A DNA stretch of 29,310 nucleotides. Source: Nemertoderma westbladi. Lineage: Eukaryota > Xenacoelomorpha > Nemertodermatida > Nemertodermatidae. Where the stretch lies: the NCBI GenBank assembly GCA_032718475.1, contig JAUCBJ010001414.1, positions 1 to 29,310 of the forward strand, given 5' to 3'. The position numbers and the translations under genes were made by a program. Shown piece by piece: positions 1 through 10,057 of the stretch (positions are counted from its first letter, which is position 1; each line of letters begins with the position of its first letter). The notes beneath the pieces are model-generated. The model was not told the origin of the DNA. It saw only the letters and a list, made by a program, of their open reading frames with translations, and ran no database searches.

Positions 1-72
1 CAATTGCGACACGGACAATCCTGACCCGGACAATTGCGACCCGGACAATCCCGACCCGGACAATCCCGACCC
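1..72. repeat. 15-bp tandem repeat, about 5 units
   Basis: Five near-identical 15-bp units, consensus CAATCCCGACCCGGA with C/T and CC/TG variants, run from the first base to 72, where the sequence turns AT-rich. The array probably continues left of the window. It lies in no ORF. Confidence 0.9.
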
Positions 73-304
73 ATATGCTGATTAGTCTCATGCTGAATTG
101 GTCGAGTAAGAGACAATAGAAAAATGATTTTTTTAAATTAAATGTAACCTCAGAGAATTCTGATCATTCCTTCATTACTTAAATGTAATAACAAATAAAA
201 CAACCTTTTAGCTTTTTATTAATATATTATTTACCTTTGGTGACTTTCTGTTTAAAATGGCCTTATTTAATTTAAAATTTCATGTTGCTCGAATTCTTTG
301 TCTT

Positions 305-665
305 GTGTCAATCTTGGCAGAACCAATGAGAAGCCTCCAATGTTATATAGTGTCTGGTTGGAGATTTGTGCATTGTACTTGGCACAGTGAACTCGGTGTA
401 GCATTCTTATAAATGAGCCATCCAGAGATTTGTTGTCATAAGCAAGCAGTTAGAGCCCAGCATGCATGGACTCTCATAGAGGAGTACTGTTACTACTGGC
501 ACAACTTCGTATCACCTATGATATTTGCTAGATCATCCGCATCTTCAAGGCCAGTGTCCTTTAAGATGCGTCTCAAGAAAGTCATGGGCTGTCCACCATG
601 CTTATTCACTCCATGAGGCTGCCAAAGCACAAGATTATGCACTGGGTGGTCCTCACGGCGAAAGT
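305..665 (-). pseudogene. LINE-B (RTE-like) C-terminal fragment, permuted
   Basis: On the minus strand this matches the C-terminal part of the reverse transcriptase ORF seen intact at 5,847-7,481. The order is wrong: bases 665-500 encode the very end (REDHPVHNLVLWQPHG and on to GDTKL), and the stretch that should precede it (PVLLYG-like through LVPPS-like) follows at 499-305. Only about 30 nt of the normal junction between the two blocks is missing. The fragment is non-coding now. A circular permutation, or the junction of two tandem fragments, explains it. Confidence 0.85.
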
Positions 666-1327
666 AGGCCATCCCTCCAGTACCACGATGGGCTGGGTCC
701 ATACCAGGGTCCATTTCGCGGCAATCCAAGGGGCCTCCCATTTCCTTCGTGGTTCGAGGGTAAATTAGAAGTGGACTGACGTTTGCTAATGGTGCTGGGT
801 TTTAGCTTCGTGTTAATATAACTATTTTATTTTAATTAGTGGTCGTTAATCTAATAGAAAAATTATATTAGCCGTCGTTTATTACTTATATGGTTTTGTA
901 CATAGTAGGGCAGATTAATTAATCAATTATGTATAATGTTGTGGTATTAATGAATTTTGAATAAAAAGTATATGACATGATGTGCAAAATATATAACCTA
1001 AATATACCAAAATATTTACCAAAATATATAATGAAATTACACAACGTACAAATTTACCGAGACAATACTCCGACTCAACGATAAATAAAGATGGAGGTGA
1101 AAAAGATGACAGTATTTTTTTTTAGTCGCAATAGAAATAACAATCGTCCTTTTCATATTTCTGAGTAAAAGTAATTTAATATGATTGTACATATTTTTGC
1201 AAAGAATTAGCTTAAAAATGATATTTTTAATATGGTTGTGAATGGATTTTAGTATTTTTTTTTGTATTGTCATAATAGGGAATTCTGGGTATTCCCCTTA
1301 AAACTAAATTGCTTTTACAAAATTTTT
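666..1327. other. AT-rich stretch without a recognised feature
   Basis: Bases 666-780 are moderately GC-rich but match nothing else in the window. The rest is AT-rich with short A/T runs. The ORFs are short and of low complexity, and I see no RNA gene. Confidence 0.5.
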
Positions 1328-1361
1328 AAATTTCATCCGAGTTCACTCGACCTAGTAGTAG
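1328..1361 (+). mobile_element. LINE-C 3' tail, extremely 5'-truncated
   Basis: The sequence CCGAGTTCACTCGACC followed by TAGTAGTAGTA is the same as the 3' end of the LINE-C copy at 20,453-20,963, with one difference (CACTCG for CGCTCG). This is about 30 bp of the final codons plus the TAG tail, so it is a minimal LINE insertion. Confidence 0.75.
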
Positions 1362-1384
1362 TATATCAAACCTTGCCGCATACT

Positions 1385-1420
1385 TGGTGGACCCTGACGG
1401 GGCTCGAACATTCATCCAAT
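1385..1420 (-). mobile_element. SINE fragment, B-box region
   Basis: GTGGACCCTGACGGGGCTCGAAC resembles GTGGACCCTGGTGGGGCTGAAC in the SINE at 16,545-16,744. On the minus strand it contains a Pol III B-box-like GTTCGAGCCC. The tRNA-like head is not recognisable, so this is a remnant. Confidence 0.45.
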
Positions 1421-1483
1421 ATATTTATTAAATGAATTGGAGATATAATAGATTTATTGCCTACCACTCATTTTTGTTCGAAA

Positions 1484-1741
1484 GGGGGGGGGGGGGGGGG
1501 GGGGGGGGGAGACTGGACGCAAATCCCACCTTGGCGAGTTAATATCCCGCCTAAAATTTAAGTTCTCAATTTAGGAAAGGAGCAGGTTAGAGTGGCACGT
1601 TATTTTAAACAAAACAATAAACTAAACAGTTTTATTTTGAGAGTAATCAACTGTTATTCGCGTTCAATTTCCCCTGAAGAGGGATTAATCTATATTGCGT
1701 CCAGTCCCCCCCCCCCCCCCCCCCCCCCACCCCCCCCCCCC
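1484..1741. mobile_element. Small inverted-repeat element bounded by poly-G and poly-C
   Basis: A 26-base G-run (1,484-1,509) and a 36-base C-run broken by one A (1,706-1,741) bound a 196-bp core. The core ends are inverted copies of each other: GACTGGACGCAA at 1,511 and its complement TTGCGTCCAGTC just before the C-run. The whole could fold into a long hairpin. An inner part (AGGAAAGGAGCAGGTT and following) recurs imperfectly at 14,666 beside another G-run. A MITE or hairpin repeat is likely; no target duplication was found. Confidence 0.55.
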
Positions 1742-2519
1742 TGGAAACAAGATTTCACAATTAAAGAAAGCTTCAATAATGAAAGAAGGAAAGTTTTCAT
1801 CAAGATACTAAACTGTAAACTATCCGCTTAAAACGGAATTCATATTATTTTTAAATGAAATAGGAAAAGTAATACTTACAATAAAACCGTGGTTTTTTTA
1901 CTTGAACATGCATAAATTTTCGTTTGCTGCTCCGCTTGCATGAGCGATGTCATGTAAGAGGTATTTTTGACGTTTCTATTCTGTAAATCCATTCCTAACT
2001 CCGTAATTTAATAACTTAAATTCCCCAGTAGTTCTGCAGTGCGGCTGCTCCAGTTGCTGTTATATAAAACTCCGCTAAAGACACGTGGCGTTCTATATAC
2101 TGTTGATACGCGGCAATGAGTCGTAGATTAAACTATAAAACGAATCATTATTGTACAGAATGGAACTGCAACCTTCAATCTGTTACATAAGCTCAGTGTT
2201 AGGAAACAGTATATAATTATACACATTAAGTCAGTACTGTTACTCTAACCTCAACCCACTTCTTTCCACTTACAGATAGTTTAATGAGTTAACATAAATC
2301 AATAAATTGCCAAGTTGCAAAATATGAGATTCTGTTTGTAAATATGAATTGTAAATAGGAGATGCTGTCTTGGTAAGAAGGGGTTTTGTGGTTATGGTTT
2401 CTGATTTTGTAATAAATTCAATATTATTTGAAGACCGTTAAAGGATCTACTTTATATTTATTTATATCAGGTAAACACCTCCGAGCTACAGCTCATCGTC
2501 CTTCAATGAGAGTTTATTA
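1742..2519. other. No recognised feature
   Basis: AT-rich DNA with only very short ORFs, and no repeat shared with the rest of the window that I can see. Confidence 0.45.
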
Positions 2520-2745
2520 TTAAAAGTGTCTAAAAATAGCCCCAAAACACGTAAATTGCGCCAAGACCGAATGATAGAAATACCTGATGGTGCTCATGAA
2601 CTCATGATAATGAGGGCCTAGTAATGAATGCTATTGAACAAATAGGCCCAAACTGCAGAGAAGGGTTATTAGGGTGTACTTGCCAAGTTTTCGCAAGGTT
2701 GTGTTTACTCACTCACTCTATCCCAGACAGTAAGCAAAAATCGAT
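2520..2745 (+). repeat. Flanking repeat, copy 1 (upstream of LINE-B copy 1)
   Basis: It shares AAAAATAGCCCCAAAACAC, TGCCAAGTTTT and ACTCTA-CCAGACAGTAA, in the same order and spacing, with 5,538-5,740 upstream of LINE-B copy 2. Identity outside these blocks is low. It has no ORF. Confidence 0.6.
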
Positions 2746-2806
2746 TTATTAGTTTGTAATGTATTACGCCATCACCTGAATAGCTCTCTCATTTACACTA
2801 CGACCC

Positions 2807-5076
2807 TTCTCCAGTGATCACCGCCTTATTGTGGCCGAGGTAAGACTTAGTCTGCGTGCTAGCAGAACAACGAAATCTGCGTTGCCGCGGCATGACTGGT
2901 CCTCTCTGTTGCAACAGCCAAGTATAAGATCCAGCTTCACACTACAGCTGAGCAACAGGTATGAGGTTCTTGCCTCTGAGGCGGCAGATCACTGTGAGGG
3001 CTATACTGCCTTCACAGAGGCAGTTAAGTTAGCAGCTGCAGAAACAGTTCCTGTATACTCTCGAAACAGGAAACGGCCCCCCTGGACTGACAACAAAATT
3101 CTGAAGTGCCGAAATGACCTCTACAAGGCGCAGAAAGAGTCCCGACTCAAACAGACTACAGCGGCCAAGAATGCAGTTAAGGCTGCATCTAGGTCCCTGA
3201 ACAGGCAGGGACCTTAATTGTTAATTTACAGCAGCTAATAATAAACCAACAGGGTGATGCCATCAATGATGCTGACGACAGCAGGTAATCATCCCAGGCA
3301 TGGAGATCGATCAACGTGCTTGCTGGTCGAAAAAGCCAACCAACCACCAAGGTTAAGGCTTAATCACCAGCCGATCGCTTCAATGGTTGGAAGGCCCACT
3401 TTGAAAAGCTCCTCAATAATGACAGGGTATTGCCTGATAACTTTATAGAAGTAAAAGTGTCTGAGTCTGTACTCCCAAATATTCCCATTGGTGATATCTC
3501 CTTTGCAGAAGTGAAGGCTGCTGCAAAGAGAATTAAGACCAATCGTGCCAATGGAGTAGATGGTGTTCTCCCTGAGGTCTTTAAAATACCTGAGTGTTTA
3601 AAGCTCATCTATCCCATCATAGTAGACATGTACCGAACAACAAGAGTCACACAAGAAATGAAAACAGATAAGTTGGTGCCAGTTCCCAAGAAGGGCAACC
3701 TAACACTTTATGGTTCTTTTCGGGGAATCTCATTGATCTCGATTGCTGCAAAGCTATACAATAGAATTCTATTAAATCGCATCAGGGATCCCATTGAGAG
3801 ACTGCTCCGTGGAAATCAGAATGGGTTCCGTAAAGGTCGTGGGACCATGGAGCCCATTTTGGCACTTAGAAGGATAATTTAAGAGTTATCAAAAAAGAAA
3901 GACAGGCATCTGGCTGTTATCTTTGTTGACTTCTTCAAGGCCTTTGATTCAGTATCTCGCTCACGTATGTTCAGCACACTTTCATTATATGGGATTCCTG
4001 ATGAAATTATTGCAGCAATCAGATCAGTATACGATGGTTCGACAACATTTGTGTCTACTGTTGACGGTGACACAGAACCATTTGAAGTGTTATGGGGCGT
4101 CCTCCAGGGAGACACACTTGCACCATTCTTGTTAATAATTGTTGTTGACTATGTTCTACGCATGTCCTTAGATCATCATAATGATGATGGGGTGATGATA
4201 ACTCCACCTACTGGCTCCAGAAGTCGAGGAAATCCTGCCAAGTACCTAACTGATCTAGACTTTTCTGATGACCTAAGAGTACTCTCAGAATCACTAGAGG
4301 GAGCCCAACGGCTCCTCAGCTCATTAGAACATGCTGCTTCTAGTGTTGGTATTTCTATTAACTCCAGAAAGACCAAAATTTTGACAGTTAACTTTGAAAG
4401 TCCTCAGCAAGTCTCTGATCGGATGAGCATAAGCTCAAAAGAGGGTATGCTTGAGCATGGGGTTGAGTTCTGTTACCTGGGATCATGGATCCGGAAGTCA
4501 GGTGAGGACCTTCGAATACGTAAGGGAAAGGCATGAGCAGCCTTGAATAGGCTTTCCAGGATTTGGAAGTCACCGAGAATTAATCGGAAACTTAAGGTCC
4601 GATTATTTAGAGCAGCAGTAGTTCCAGTACTCCTCTATGGGAGTCCATGCTGGGCTCTAACTGCTGAGGACACCAAATCTCTGGATGGCACATTCACAAG
4701 AATGCTACGCCGGGTTCATGGTGTCAAGTACAATGCACACATCTCGAACCAGACACTATATAACATTGGAGGAGTCTCATTGGTTCCCCCAAGCTTGACA
4801 CTAGAACAAAATCGCCTCCGCTTTGCAGGACATTGCTTTCGCCGTGAGGACCAGCCAGTGCATAATCTTGTACTTTGGCAGCCTCATGGAGTGAGTAAGC
4901 ATGGTGGACAGCCCATGACTTTCTTGAGACGCATCTTAAAGGACACTGCCCTTGAAGATGAGGATAATCTAGCAAATGTCATGGGTGATAGGGAGTTGTG
5001 GAGGTGCAATTTTGTCGATAAGCCGGCACAGCATTCTTAAAAATGCAGCTGCAATGCAGCATGCCGATCCTAGTAG
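2807..5076 (+). pseudogene. LINE-B copy 1: RTE-like LINE, endonuclease end plus reverse transcriptase, broken
   Basis: A non-LTR retrotransposon ORF, truncated at its 5' end. It opens at the last endonuclease motif (SDHRLIVAEVRL, about 2,813) and continues through a linker into RT. Visible RT motifs are the FVDFFKAFDS block, LQGDTLAPF and the catalytic loop FSDD (FADD in copy 2), then the conserved tail domain (LLYGSPCWALT, RLRFAGHC, HNLVLWQPHG). One frameshift lies near 3,200-3,240. In-frame stops are at 3,286, 3,361, 3,880 (Glu codon in copy 2), 4,534 (Trp codon in copy 2) and 5,038. It ends in two TAG units after CGATCC. It is dead as a gene. The clade (RTE/RTE-X/Proto2 group) is judged from the tail domain only. 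Confidence 0.9.
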
Positions 5077-5077
5077 T

Positions 5078-5200
5078 GAATAGCTCTTCCCAGTGAATGG
5101 GAATATCTAGAAGGTTGCTCGCTATGTTAGCTGGGAGGCCAGCTGATAAGCACTGGGCCGTGCAGTGTCTATTGCACTTTCTAGTGCAGTCAATTCTATC
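5078..5200 (+). repeat. 3' flanking repeat, copy 1
   Basis: The sequence just after LINE-B copy 1 (GAATAGCTCTTCCCAGTG, GCTATGTTAGCTGGGAGGCC, AGCTGATAAGCACTG) aligns at perhaps two-thirds identity with 7,661-7,765 after LINE-B copy 2. It is non-coding. Confidence 0.55.
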
Positions 5201-5374
5201 AAGTATCACCTCTTGTCTTACTGAGGGAAAAGGACATCCTACAGAAAGACAAGTACCCGTAATATAATTAATTTAATAAGTGTTGAATTACAGTTGCAGT
5301 GCAGTTCGGCCCTTAAATGCCAATAAATTATTAGCAAGTCGTTAGACTTGATTACTGTAAGAAAAAAAAGCTAT

Positions 5375-5421
5375 TGGCTACTGGCTACTGACTACTGACT
5401 ACTGGCTACTGGCTACTGACT
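5375..5421. repeat. 7-bp tandem repeat
   Basis: About seven units of GGCTACT/GACTACT, alternating between the two variants, between the 3' flank of LINE-B copy 1 and the 5' flank of copy 2. Confidence 0.85.
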
Positions 5422-5499
5422 TAGAGCAAAAACGGCTCTAACGATTTTGATGAAATTTTACATGGACCATGAAAATAGATTTCTAAGGGTACTTGTGAA

Positions 5500-5740
5500 A
5501 TCGCGGTTTAAATTTAAACATCTCAACTTGTTTTATTTCGAAAAATAGCCCCAAAACACAAAAATTGCCATAGGTGCAATGATAAAACACCAGCTGGCAC
5601 TCATGAAAAATGTATAGAGATGGCTTGGTAATGCATTCAATAGGAAGGGCAACTAACAAATAAGTACTTTCTCTGCCAAGTTTTTTTATCACTCTACTCT
5701 ACAACCCAGACAGTAATCAAACAAAACATTAACTGGTTTA
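5500..5740 (+). repeat. Flanking repeat, copy 2 (upstream of LINE-B copy 2)
   Basis: It begins TCGCGGTTTAAATTTAAAC, shared with 7,985, and continues through the blocks shared with 2,520-2,745. It is non-coding and AT-rich. With copies 1 and 3 it shows that both LINE-B copies sit in related host sequence. Confidence 0.6.
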
Positions 5741-5846
5741 GCTGGCTATTACAGGCAACTACTATGACCACTTGCTGCCATAGTAGAATCATGGGGATGT
5801 ATGTTTTAAGAATTTGGGCTGAATAATGGTCTTATTAATTTATTAG

Positions 5847-7481
5847 AACTTTATAGAAGTAAAAGTGTCTGAGTCTGTACTCCCAGATATTCCCATTGGC
5901 GATATCTCCTTTGCAGAAGTGAAGGCTGCTGCAAAGAGCATTAAGACCAATCGTGCCAGTGGAGTAGATGGTGTTCCCCCTGAGGTCTTTAAAATACCTG
6001 AGTGTTTAAAGCTCATCTATCCCATCATAGTAGACATGTACCGAACAACAAGAGTCCCACAAGAAATGAAAACAAATAAGTTGGTGCCAGTTCCCAAGAA
6101 GGGCAACCTAACACTCTATGGTTCTTTTCGGGGAATCTCATTGATCTCGATTGCTGCAAAGCTATACAATAGGATTCTATTAAATCGCATCAGGGATCCC
6201 ATTGAGAGACTGCTCCATGGAAATCAGAATGGGTTCCGTAAAGGTCGTGGGACCATGGAGCCCATTTTGGCACTTAGAAGGATAATTGAAGAGTTATCAA
6301 AAAAGAAAGACAGGCATCTGGCTGTTATCTTTGTTGACTTCTTCAAGGCCTTTGATTCAGTCTCTCGCTCACGTATGTTCAGCATACTTTCATTATATGG
6401 GATTCCTGATGAAATTATTGCAGCAATCAGATCAGTATACGATGGTTCGACAACATTTGTGTCTACTGTTGACGGTGACACAGAACCATTTGAAGTGTTA
6501 TGGGGCGTCCTCCAAGGAGACACACTTGCACCATTTTTGTTCATTATTGTGGTTGACTATGTTCTACGCATGTCCTTAGATCATTATAATGATGATGGGG
6601 TGATGATAACTCCACCTACTGGCTCCAGAAGTCGAGGAAATCCTGCCAAGTACCTAACTGATCTAGACTTTGCTGATGACTTAGGAGTACTCTCAGAATC
6701 ATTAGAGGGAGCCCAACGGCTCCTCAGCTCATTAGAACATGCTGCTTCTAGTGTTGGTCTTTTTATTAACTCCAGAAAGACCAAAATTCTGACAGTTAAC
6801 TTTGAAAGTCCTCAGCAAGTCTCTGATCGGATGAGCATAAGCTCAAAGGATGGTATGCTTGAGCATGTGGACAACTTCTGTTACCTGGGATCATGGATCC
6901 GGAAGTCAGGTGAGGACCTTCGAATACGTAAGGGAAAGGCATGGGCAGCCTTGAATAGGCTTTCCAGGATTTGGAAGTCGCCGAGAATTAATCGGAAACT
7001 TAAGGTCCGATTATTTAGAGCAGCAGTAGTTCCAGTACTCCTCTACGGGAGTCCATGCTGGGCTCTAACTGCTGAGGACACCAAATCTCTGGATGGCACA
7101 TTCACAAGAATGCTACGCCGGGTTCATTGTGTCAAGTACAATGCACACATCTCCAACCAGACACTATACAACATTGGAGGTGTCTCATTGGTTCCCCCAA
7201 GCTTGACACTAGAACAAAATCGCCTCCGCTTTGCAGGACATTGCTTTCACCGTGAGGACCAGCCAGTGCATAATCTTGTACTTTGGCAGCCTCACGGCGT
7301 GAATAAGCATGGTGGACAGCCCATGACTTTCTTGAGACGCATCCTAAAGGACACTGGCCTTGAAGATGCGGATGATCTAGCAAATGTCATGTGTGATAGG
7401 GAGTTGTGGTGGTGCAATTTTGCTGACAAGCCGGCACAGCATTCTTATAAATGCAGCTGCAATGCAGCATGCCGATCCTAG
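5847..7481 (+). CDS. LINE-B copy 2: open reverse transcriptase ORF, 5'-truncated
   Basis: An uninterrupted frame of about 544 codons from the truncation point (5,847, aligning with 3,438 of copy 1) to the TAG at 7,479. There is no true start codon, because the endonuclease half is missing. By motif: residues near the start hold GVDGVPPEVFK; then VPVPKKGN and YGSFRGISLIS (RT fingers), GFRKGRG, FVDFFKAFDSV (first catalytic Asp), LQGDTLAPF, LDFADDLGVLS (catalytic FADD), INSRKTKIL and YLGSWI. The C-terminal LINE tail domain has LLYGSPCWALT, RLRFAGHCF, LVLWQPHG and GGQPMTFLRR. RT copies LINE RNA by target-primed reverse transcription; without an endonuclease this copy cannot be autonomous. The ORF is intact and about 98% like copy 1, so it looks young. 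Confidence 0.9.
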   Translation, partial: NFIEVKVSESVLPDIPIGDISFAEVKAAAKSIKTNRASGVDGVPPEVFKIPECLKLIYPIIVDMYRTTRVPQEMKTNKLVPVPKKGNLTLYGSFRGISLISIAAKLYNRILLNRIRDPIERLLHGNQNGFRKGRGTMEPILALRRIIEELSKKKDRHLAVIFVDFFKAFDSVSRSRMFSILSLYGIPDEIIAAIRSVYDGSTTFVSTVDGDTEPFEVLWGVLQGDTLAPFLFIIVVDYVLRMSLDHYNDDGVMITPPTGSRSRGNPAKYLTDLDFADDLGVLSESLEGAQRLLSSLEHAASSVGLFINSRKTKILTVNFESPQQVSDRMSISSKDGMLEHVDNFCYLGSWIRKSGEDLRIRKGKAWAALNRLSRIWKSPRINRKLKVRLFRAAVVPVLLYGSPCWALTAEDTKSLDGTFTRMLRRVHCVKYNAHISNQTLYNIGGVSLVPPSLTLEQNRLRFAGHCFHREDQPVHNLVLWQPHGVNKHGGQPMTFLRRILKDTGLEDADDLANVMCDRELWWCNFADKPAQHSYKCSCNAACRS

Positions 7482-7493
7482 TAGTAGTAGTAG
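7479..7493 (+). repeat. (TAG)5 tail of LINE-B copy 2, including the stop codon
   Basis: Five TAG units follow CGATCC in frame with the RT ORF; the first is its stop codon. RTE-type LINEs are known for very short 3'UTRs ending in simple repeats. Copy 1 has two units at 5,071-5,076. Confidence 0.85.
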
Positions 7494-7537
7494 TACGTGT
7501 ACATACAATGGTGTTTCCTTACTACATTACTTTACTC

Positions 7538-7540
<3 letters not shown>

Positions 7541-7569
<29 letters not shown>

Positions 7570-7655
7570 GTGCTAGAACTACAGGCCATGTACGTTATGG
7601 GACACCAGGGAAACTTGGGGGTCCTGGAATAAACAATTATTATTAGTATTACAGT
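7541..7655. repeat. Poly-T run and a likely LINE 3'-end fragment with ATT tail
   Basis: A run of 29 T (7,541-7,569) is followed by a short segment ending GGAATAAACAATTATTATTAG. Such a segment ending in an ATT microsatellite is the usual look of a severely truncated LINE 3' end. It lies between the TAG tail of LINE-B copy 2 and the 3' flanking repeat that directly follows copy 1, so it is probably a separate insertion. Confidence 0.45.
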
Positions 7656-7660
7656 CTCAG

Positions 7661-7765
7661 CTGAATAACTCTTCCCAATGCATCCTTGCTATGTTAATTA
7701 ATTGGCGTGCAAGCTAAATGACTGTTAGTTATACAGTGTGTTGGCTACACTGTGTATGCACAGTC
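7661..7765 (+). repeat. 3' flanking repeat, copy 2
   Basis: GAATAACTCTTCCCAATG, TGCTATGTTA and GGCGTGCAAGCTAAATGACTG align with 5,078-5,200. Divergence is far greater than between the two LINE-B copies they follow. Confidence 0.5.
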
Positions 7766-7982
7766 TATGCTCTCATCGCATTATTGTTTTAATTTGAAAT
7801 CTTTGTGTCAACATTAATACTGTGGAGGCTATATGCTTATAAGGCTGAATGTTTTCTCAGCCTCAAAATGATTTTCCATAAGGCTAACATTATAGTTTGA
7901 AATATAAAAATCTGTTATAATAATAATATAATTGTTGTATTTAATTAATATCGTGGTTTACATTGAACAGTGTAAATTGTTA

Positions 7983-8067
7983 ATCGCGGTTTACATTGAA
8001 ACATCTCAACTTGTTATATTTATTACAAAAATAAGAACGAATTAGTCTTATCACTTCATGTGCGCGA
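7983..8067 (+). repeat. Flanking repeat, copy 3 (partial)
   Basis: TCGCGGTTTACATTGAAAC and ATCTCAACTTGTT match the start of the repeat at 5,504. Further right the match fades; ACTACTCTATCC near 8,131 may be a continuation. A shorter GGTTTACATTGAA block at 7,954 repeats part of it. Confidence 0.45.
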
Positions 8068-8079
8068 TTGTATTGAATT

Positions 8080-8397
8080 CATGACAACTGCTGTTATTAT
8101 TATTAATCAATTGACACATCGATTCCTGTCTGACTACTCTATCCGATAGAACAAAATAATCATTTCGCTAACTGCTCTCTATCTTCTATAATCACAACAG
8201 CTTTTATAATTCATTAGATGATTACAACATAATAATTATAGTTTGAAGTTGTCTAGAAAATTTTTCGTACACCACCGGAATTACCATCACACTAATTGAT
8301 TATCAGACAGAACAAAAAGCTTTTACTTGACTCGTACTGTCTCCTACGACTTGCTTCACGGGCCGCTAGGCCCGTCTCTAGTTAACTAGTGACTGGC
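8080..8397 (-). other. LINE-A 3'UTR with a terminal-region hairpin
   Basis: Non-coding sequence after the LINE-A RT stop. It has a perfect 7-bp stem, 4-nt loop hairpin ACGGGCC-GCTA-GGCCCGT (8,358-8,375). It has a short TAATAATAA run near its presumed end (about 8,095-8,105 read on minus). LINE RTs of several clades recognise 3' hairpins; that role is inferred here. Confidence 0.5.
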
Positions 8398-8984
8398 CTA
8401 ATTCGGGAGGTAGAAGTTTGAAGCACTAGCTCTGGTACTGTAAGAGTGTGTATCGCGTACTCTGTTGAATTTTTGTTTTAGGTAATTAGGACATTTACCA
8501 TTATACACTTTATGCACATGGTTAAGGCGTAGCTGCTTAACTCTACTATCTAAGTTAAGTAGTCCAGATTCAGAAAAGTCATCTGGAGTTAGGTGGTGCC
8601 TAGGTTTGTAGTCTTTAATAAATCGTACTACTTTATTCTGAGCTACTTGTAATTTACATTTAAGCTGTTTGGTTAAGCCTTCATACCAAGAAGAGCACGC
8701 ATAGTCCATGTGACACTGTATTAAAGAAGAGCAAAGTAACTTGCGGGAGTCGGTGTTCAAACTATTTTTATTTCTGTATAGAAACCTAAACCTACTGTTA
8801 ACTTTCGAGAAAATATCTTTCACTGTACTTTCTCCTGATAAGCAGTTATCCAATGTGGCGCCTAAATATTTAACTTCCTTTTTATTTTCAATCTTATGTC
8901 CATTACTAGTGACTTCAAACTTAGTTACCTTCTTTAACTTTCTTTTGGAACCAAACAAAATACTTTCAGTTTTACCGTAGTGAA
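8398..8984 (-). pseudogene. LINE-A reverse transcriptase, thumb and C-terminal end
   Basis: The third exon-like block of the LINE-A RT, cut from the palm by the insertion 8,985-11,487. It starts (minus) with the KTESILFGSKRK block of RT motif 7, then VKYLGATLD, the thumb, and the C-terminal domain typical of Jockey/CR1-group LINEs (CSSLIQCHMDYACSSWYEGL, LQVAQNKVVRFI). It runs to a normal stop at 8,398. The block is open over its length. Removing the insertion plus one AA dinucleotide (2,505 nt, divisible by 3) puts it in frame with the palm at 11,490-11,939. Confidence 0.9.
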
Positions 8985-9667
8985 CCCTAGTAGCACACCA
9001 ACGTTCACCTCACGTTTAGAATAGTTCTAATAACGTGGATAACGTTGTTCTGATAACGTTCTAGGTGCGTTCACTGTACACGTTCATCTAGGAAGGGATT
9101 TGTCCCGCTCAAAAAACGTTGATTCGACGTCGTCTTATAAACGTTAGATATTCGTTCTAAAATGGTCCGTTCAACTAATTATTTACCGAACTCCTTTTGA
9201 ACGGTTTAATATTGTTTTGAAAAGGTTCAATAATGGTTCCTTCAAACGTTCAAAACTGTTGGTTTGAACTGTGCTTGAACTAAAAGTGTAGTTCAAATAT
9301 ATAATTTCGAACGAATATTTAACCACTGCTAAATAGCTGTCAATCATTCACTATTAAATGATAATATGGCAAAATGCCCCCCCCCCCCCCCTGGACAACT
9401 GACCACCACTGTTAGTGCAACGATTTGTGTACTGCAGGACTGCAGCAAAAGTAAATCAACTGAACATGAAAACAAACATTTGCTTGTTGAAATAACACCA
9501 CAAGTTTATATTGAATATTACCACTACTTACTTTATCACAAATATACCGAATTTACCGAACATGAGAAACATGGAAAGAAATATAACAAGAAGATAAATC
9601 AAATAGGAAATACATAATATATCATTAAGGTAAAAGTTAAATAGATAAGTCTAGAGTTAATTATTAC

Positions 9668-9787
9668 AGAGTGGGAGTACTGTATAATGATATCTTTCTC
9701 TGGGTAGCATTCCTTCGTTTTCTCCTGAATTTTGTAGCTAGTCGAATCCCCACACACACTCCATCCATAATAAATTGCCTTTCCCAG
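9668..9787 (-). other. Exon-like 120-bp segment inside the TIR transposon
   Basis: On the minus strand a pyrimidine-rich stretch ending TTTTTGTTACAG precedes an open 40-codon segment (LGKAIYYGWSVCGDS...), followed by GTAATAATT, a plausible donor. It could be a relic transposase or captured exon. It matches no family I know, and chance is a real alternative. Confidence 0.25.
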
Positions 9788-10057
9788 CTGTAACAAAAAT
9801 AAAATTTATTTAAAAATAAAAAAAAATTAAAAGAAACATTTTATGCACTACTTTACTTCAAAAAAAGGAAGGAGCCGATTATATAATTATACCTAATGAA
9901 TAGCATGTTGTATAAGTCACTTTTACTTCAAGTGATATACTGTTAGGCCTATACTTTTATAAACTGTATACTCTTGCACAAATATGAAACCGAATCTTTC
10001 TAATGTGATGCTCATTTATACATACATATATACTATAAATATACATATAATATATAT

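Noticed and set aside
1592-1831. ORF with a polyproline tract
   Set aside because: The prolines come from the C-run at 1,706-1,741, and the rest has no similarity or structure.
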